Of a stretch of 7,669 bases of DNA, positions 4,613 through 7,669 are shown piece after piece. The stretch is from Solirubrobacteraceae bacterium. Its GTDB lineage: Bacteria > Actinomycetota > Thermoleophilia > Solirubrobacterales > Solirubrobacteraceae. Position numbers and translations under genes: made by a program. The notes beneath the pieces were generated by a model, which saw only the letters and a program-made list of their open reading frames with translations, did no database searches and had not been told where the DNA came from. The stretch is taken from NCBI GenBank assembly GCA_025928415.1, contig JAICJK010000100.1, forward strand, positions 1 to 7,669, written 5' to 3'. Position 1 is the first letter of the stretch. The number at the start of each line of letters is the position of its first letter.

Positions 4613-6271
4613 TCAGCTCCCCAGCCTGCGCCGCAGGCGGACGGTGCTGCCGTCCTCCGACCGCTCGACGTCGACCTCGTCCATGACGTCGTGCATGAGC
4701 GCCAGGCCGCGCCCCCGGTGCCGGCCGCGCGGGGCGCGCCAGGCCCCGCGGTCGGCCACCGTGACGGTCACGGTGCCGTCCTCGTGGCTTGCCGAGAGCG
4801 CGAACGAGGCCGGCCCGGGGGAGTGGGCGTGCTCCACGGCGTTGGTGCACGCCTCGGCGGTCGCCAGCGTGATGGCGAAGGCGTCGTCGGGACCGGGGTC
4901 CCACTGCGCCAGCCAGCGGCGCAGCGCGCGCCGCACGGGCGCGAGCACCGCCGGATCGGCCGGAAGCTGGAGCTCGAGCCGCGTCGGCTGCCGCGGGATC
5001 CGCACGGCGAGGATGGCGATGTCGTCCGCCGTGCCGGCGGTGCCGACGAGGCGTTCGACGAGCTCGTGGGTCAGGTCCTCGATCGACGAGCCCGCGAGCT
5101 CGTCGGCGGTTGCCGTCAGCCGCTCCAGGCCGACGTCGAGCGACTCCCCACGCCGCTCGACGAGCCCGTCGGTGTAGAGGACGATCGCGTCGTCCGGGCC
5201 CAGCGCGACCTCCGTCTCGGGGAACCGGGCGTAGGGCACGACGCCGAGCGGCGGCGCCGGCGTGACGTCCAACGTGCGTGTCCGGCCGGCCGCGATCAGC
5301 AGCGGCGGAGGATGGCCGGCCCAGGCGAAGCGCATCGACGCGGCGTCGAGATCGACGACGCCGTAGCCGGCCGTCGCCATGCCCTCGCCCTGCAGCGAGT
5401 GCAGCAGCCGGTCGACGCGGCCGAGCACCTCCGCGGGGGAGTGGTGCTCGAGCGCATAGGCCCGCATGCCGGTGCGCAGCTCGCCCATCAGCGTCGCAGC
5501 GCGCACGCCGTGTCCGGCGACGTCGCCGATGGTGAGCCCGATCCGCCCATCGGCGAGCTCGATGACGTCGTACCAGTCGCCGCCGACGAGGTCGCGGGAG
5601 GGCAGGTAGCGCGCGAAGAGCTCGGCGCCCAGAAGCTGAGGCAGCCGGCCGGGCAGCAGGCTGCGCTGCAGCGCGACCGCCCCGCGGTGCTCGTGCTCGA
5701 GCGCCTCCAGCACCTGCGCGCGCTCGATCGCCGGCGCCACGCGGACCGCCGCGATCTCGAGCAGCGCGGCGGCCTGCTCGTCGAACACGCGCGGGACCAG
5801 GCTTCCGACGTGCAGGACGCCGACGAGCCGGCCCTCCGCGATGAGCGGCACGCCCAGCATCGAGCAGATGCCCTTCTGCCGCAGGATCGGGTTGACGACG
5901 TCGGCTCGGCTGAGGTCGCGGATGGCGACCGGGGCGCGGTGGGCGGCGATCCTTCCCGCGAACCCCCGGCCCACCGGAACCCGCACGCCCTGCTCGACCT
6001 CCTCCTCGATCCCCTTGGCCGCGGTGGCGCGCAGGTGGGTCCCCTCGGGCTCGAGCAGCAGCACGGCCACCGTGTCGACATCCAGGATCTCCCGCACGCG
6101 GCGCAGGAGCTCGTCGAGCAGCGGCTCGAGGCTGAGCTCGGACAGCCCGGGGTCGCTCAGCCGGTACAGGGCCGCGAGCTGGCCGGAGGGCGGCGCGACC
6201 TCCGCGACGCCCCGGGGGTGGAGCAGGACCTGACCGGCGCCCGGGCCCGGCGCGTCCTGTGCGCCGGTCAC
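4613..6271 (-). CDS. GAF-PP2C (SpoIIE/RsbU) phosphatase fused to an RsbW-like anti-sigma kinase
   Basis: A 552-aa cytoplasmic regulator holding both enzymes of a partner switch. Residues about 48-185 are a GAF sensor, and 186-210 a helical linker with the RSLLP motif typical before SpoIIE domains. About 220-425 is the PP2C phosphatase, with GGDWYD 230-235, GDVAGHG 249-255, TDGL 367-370 and ADDIAIL 415-421 supplying the metal-binding aspartates. About 440-548 is a GHKL ATPase of the RsbW/SpoIIAB type, with E473 and N477 in the N-box (AEACTNAVEHAH), DRGAW at 507-511 and GRGLALM at 520-526. All key residues look intact. The likely substrate of both activities is the STAS protein encoded 2 nt downstream. 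The start is GTG 6271 with only a weak AGGA about 10 nt before it, so the first 30 or so residues are uncertain. No convincing promoter was seen upstream. Confidence 0.95.
   Translation of the reverse strand: MTGAQDAPGPGAGQVLLHPRGVAEVAPPSGQLAALYRLSDPGLSELSLEPLLDELLRRVREILDVDTVAVLLLEPEGTHLRATAAKGIEEEVEQGVRVPVGRGFAGRIAAHRAPVAIRDLSRADVVNPILRQKGICSMLGVPLIAEGRLVGVLHVGSLVPRVFDEQAAALLEIAAVRVAPAIERAQVLEALEHEHRGAVALQRSLLPGRLPQLLGAELFARYLPSRDLVGGDWYDVIELADGRIGLTIGDVAGHGVRAATLMGELRTGMRAYALEHHSPAEVLGRVDRLLHSLQGEGMATAGYGVVDLDAASMRFAWAGHPPPLLIAAGRTRTLDVTPAPPLGVVPYARFPETEVALGPDDAIVLYTDGLVERRGESLDVGLERLTATADELAGSSIEDLTHELVERLVGTAGTADDIAILAVRIPRQPTRLELQLPADPAVLAPVRRALRRWLAQWDPGPDDAFAITLATAEACTNAVEHAHSPGPASFALSASHEDGTVTVTVADRGAWRAPRGRHRGRGLALMHDVMDEVDVERSEDGSTVRLRRRLGS
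4617..4622 (-). promoter_or_regulatory. Ribosome-binding site GGGGAG of the STAS gene
   Basis: On the minus strand GGGGAG lies 6 nt before the ATG at 4610, inside the last codons of the phosphatase-kinase gene. It fixes the STAS start and shows that its translation does not depend only on coupling. Confidence 0.65.
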
Positions 6272-6381
6272 GCCGGCGCCGTCCTGCGGCGCGGCGGTGG
6301 GGTATGCGGTGCGTTCGGGGTCATCGGTCGCGCCGGGGGCGGCGGTGCGGACCGAACCCAGGCTACGCGTTTCCCGGGACG

Positions 6382-6409
6382 GCCGGCCGGGACGCCTCGC
6401 CCGGCCGGC
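6382..6409 (-). repeat. 10-bp inverted repeat, possible terminator of the esterase gene
   Basis: GCCGGCCGGG (6382-6391) and CCCGGCCGGC (6400-6409) are perfect inverted complements around an 8-nt loop, 19 nt past the esterase stop on the minus strand. No T run follows on either strand, so it is not a classic intrinsic terminator. It sits in the 157-nt gap (6272-6428) before the phosphatase-kinase gene; nothing else in that gap convinced me, apart from a lone TAGCCT (minus strand, 6365-6360) without a -35. Confidence 0.35.
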
Positions 6410-6428
6410 GGTTCGCGGGGCGCCCCGT

Positions 6429-7523
6429 TCAGCGCCGCGCGTGCCCGGCGCGCCTGTCGGCGGACCGCTTGTGCGCCGCCCGCTTGTGGGCGGACTGCTT
6501 GAAGTAGAACTTCTTGGCCAGGGCCGGGTACCGGCGCACCAGGCGCGTCTTCTGCTGGTCGAAGGCCCGCCGCGTGGCCGCGGTCTGTCCTTGGGCGTGG
6601 CCGAGGTCCATCACCCAGTAGAAGAAGTACTCCGCCTGAGTGACGATCTGGTCCTTGTAGGGGGGGAAGTACGGGACGTGCCCCGCGCCCGCCAGAGGCT
6701 CGAGGAAGCCCGCCACCCCGTTGTCCAGCATCTTGATGCTGGTGTCCACCGACCACTTGAACGGCACGATCGGATCCTTGTCACCGTGGATCAGGACTCC
6801 GGGGGCGTCGCCCGGGGAGACGAACAGGCCGTCAGGCACGCCGCCCGAGATCGAGTAGAAGCCGCTGACCTTGTCGGAGATGGCCGGGTCGCCCTCCGCC
6901 GCCGGGTTCTCGGAGAAGATGCCGACGCCGGTGGCCGTGATGGCGCCGGCCGACTCCCCGCCGATGCCGATGCGCGTCGGGTCGATCCCGTAGGTCGCGG
7001 CGTTGGCCCGCAGGAAGCGGACGGCGCCCTGCGCGTCGGCGATCGCGCCCAGCGCCGCCGTCGTGCACGCCGCGGACACACCGTTGGCGCCGGTGCAGCC
7101 CGATGGCGCGAGCAGCCGGTAGTTGATCGAGACCGTGACGTAGCCGAGCTGCGCGAACGTGTTGGCCAGGTCGGCGGACGGCCCCGCGCTCTTGTCGCCG
7201 CCGGAGAAGCCGCCGCCGTGGACCCAGATGACGGCGGGACGCGACGTGTTCGTGTCGCCGGTCGGCTGGTAGAGGTCGAGCTTCAGCGCGACGGGGTTGC
7301 CGTCGTTGTCGGGCGCCGTCCCGTACTGGATGTCGGTCGTCTTGGTGACGGCGGTGAAGACCTGGTCGCGGTAGCGGATCGTTCCCGCGCCCTCGGGGCG
7401 GGGGACCGTGCAGCCCGCGAGCACCGCGAGCGCCAGCAGCGCGGCGAGCAGCCCGCCGAGCTTGGGGATCCGGCTTCCGTGCTGGCCGCGGCGGGCGGCG
7501 CCGGGCTCTCGTAGACCCATCAT
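6429..7523 (-). CDS. Secreted lipoprotein alpha/beta hydrolase (esterase) with a cationic tail
   Basis: A 364-aa carboxylesterase-type hydrolase exported and anchored by lipid. An Arg/Lys-rich start and hydrophobic stretch (23-36) lead to the lipobox L35-A-G-C38, so mature protein begins at C38. The fold shows the oxyanion-hole motif HGGG (102-105, in WVHGGGFSGGDKS), nucleophile elbow G-E-S191-A-G, acid D250 in GDKDPIVPF, and H282 in GAGHVPYF: a complete triad of the esterase/lipase (BD-FAE-like) type. C143 and C153 could form a disulfide, fitting an extracytoplasmic site. The last 28 residues (337-364) are Lys/Arg/His-rich with AHKR repeats, beyond the usual end of the fold. An AAGGAG ribosome-binding site precedes two adjacent ATG codons (7523 and 7520); either could start. 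Monocistronic by its own upstream region and downstream gap. Substrate unknown; acyl or feruloyl esters are guesses. Confidence 0.93.
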   Translation of the reverse strand: MMGLREPGAARRGQHGSRIPKLGGLLAALLALAVLAGCTVPRPEGAGTIRYRDQVFTAVTKTTDIQYGTAPDNDGNPVALKLDLYQPTGDTNTSRPAVIWVHGGGFSGGDKSAGPSADLANTFAQLGYVTVSINYRLLAPSGCTGANGVSAACTTAALGAIADAQGAVRFLRANAATYGIDPTRIGIGGESAGAITATGVGIFSENPAAEGDPAISDKVSGFYSISGGVPDGLFVSPGDAPGVLIHGDKDPIVPFKWSVDTSIKMLDNGVAGFLEPLAGAGHVPYFPPYKDQIVTQAEYFFYWVMDLGHAQGQTAATRRAFDQQKTRLVRRYPALAKKFYFKQSAHKRAAHKRSADRRAGHARR

Positions 7524-7528
7524 GCAGG

Positions 7529-7534
7529 CTCCTT
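7529..7534 (-). promoter_or_regulatory. Ribosome-binding site AAGGAG of the esterase gene
   Basis: On the minus strand AAGGAG lies 5 nt before the ATG at 7523 and 8 nt before the ATG at 7520. It is the strongest Shine-Dalgarno in the window and supports a start here, with the second ATG at slightly more usual spacing. Confidence 0.75.
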
Positions 7535-7540
7535 GCGGGC

Positions 7541-7554
7541 GTGGTGTGCACCAC
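7541..7554 (-). promoter_or_regulatory. Inverted repeat GTGGTG-TG-CACCAC upstream of the esterase, possible operator
   Basis: Two perfect 6-bp arms with a 2-nt spacer lie 6 nt upstream of the ribosome-binding site. They overlap a second palindrome, CCACGTGG (7551-7558). The size fits a binding site for a dimeric regulator or a small 5' UTR hairpin near the ribosome-binding site. No regulator gene is adjacent in the window. Confidence 0.3.
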
Positions 7555-7598
7555 GTGGCCGGCGCCCGTACCGTGCCGCGAGGCCCCCAGAGGCGAGG

Positions 7599-7627
7599 AA
7601 CCTAACCGCTGGTCAGCGCGATTGCCA
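7599..7627 (-). promoter_or_regulatory. Candidate promoter of the esterase gene, TGGCAA-N17-TAGGTT
   Basis: On the minus strand TGGCAA (7627-7622) and TAGGTT (7604-7599) are separated by 17 nt and resemble a vegetative promoter with a weak -35 (3 of 6 matches to TTGACA). The transcript would have a leader of about 70 nt that includes the inverted repeat at 7541-7554. The rest of 7555-7669 holds no gene that I can see. Confidence 0.35.
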
Positions 7628-7669
7628 CTCCGAGCGGGGACGGGCCTGTCCGCGTCGCGCGCGGCCCGC

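Noticed and set aside
4691..6502. Long plus-strand open frame opposite the phosphatase-kinase gene
   Set aside because: It is a shadow of the GC-rich minus-strand gene. The minus strand shows three complete domains with all motifs; the plus frame gives repetitive Arg/Gly/Asp-rich sequence without any recognisable domain.
6297..7514. Long plus-strand open frame opposite the esterase
   Set aside because: Same reason: the minus strand has lipobox, HGGG, GESAG, Asp and His of the triad; the plus frame is low-complexity Arg/Val/Gly/Asp sequence.
1..7669. CRISPR array, insertion sequence or phage genes
   Set aside because: No regularly spaced repeats, transposase, terminal inverted repeats with target duplications, or phage-like proteins were found on either strand.

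Overview
The window is very GC-rich (above 70% by eye, with strong G/C preference at third codon positions). It reads like a soil-type actinobacterium. The short acidic protein at 1923-2495, the TANNNT boxes placed 7-8 nt before start codons, and the general protein style fit the Thermoleophilia/Solirubrobacterales best. That placement is inference, not something the sequence proves.

Layout. (1) 1-1893 (+): a membrane diguanylate cyclase whose first codons lie off the left edge. (2) 1923-2495 (+): a strongly acidic, probably disordered protein, overlapping by a TTGA junction with (3) 2492-3343 (+), a PhzF-family epimerase/isomerase. (4) 3344-3535: an intergenic stretch unusually rich in inverted repeats, ending in a strong terminator-like hairpin. 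(5) 3536-3704: a broken remnant of a VOC/glyoxalase-family gene. (6) 3733-3805: tRNA-Ala(UGC). (7) 3856-4248 (+): a small zinc-ribbon protein, apparently leaderless. (8) On the minus strand, 4613-6271 then 4245-4610: a GAF-PP2C phosphatase-anti-sigma kinase fusion followed 2 nt later by a STAS anti-sigma-factor antagonist. The STAS stop codon and the zinc-ribbon stop codon share a CTAG. (9) 6429-7523 (minus): a secreted lipoprotein alpha/beta hydrolase with a polycationic C-terminal tail, with its own promoter-like region at the right edge.

How the parts work together. Two signalling modules are visible: c-di-GMP synthesis (the first gene) and a phosphorylation-dependent partner switch (kinase and phosphatase in one polypeptide acting on the adjacent STAS protein). 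The sigma factor, or other output, of the switch is not in the window. The phzF pair, tRNA, zinc-ribbon gene and esterase look like independent housekeeping or accessory units. The least explained parts are the structured intergenic region at 3352-3518, the acidic protein coupled to phzF, and the uncharacterised zinc-ribbon protein.
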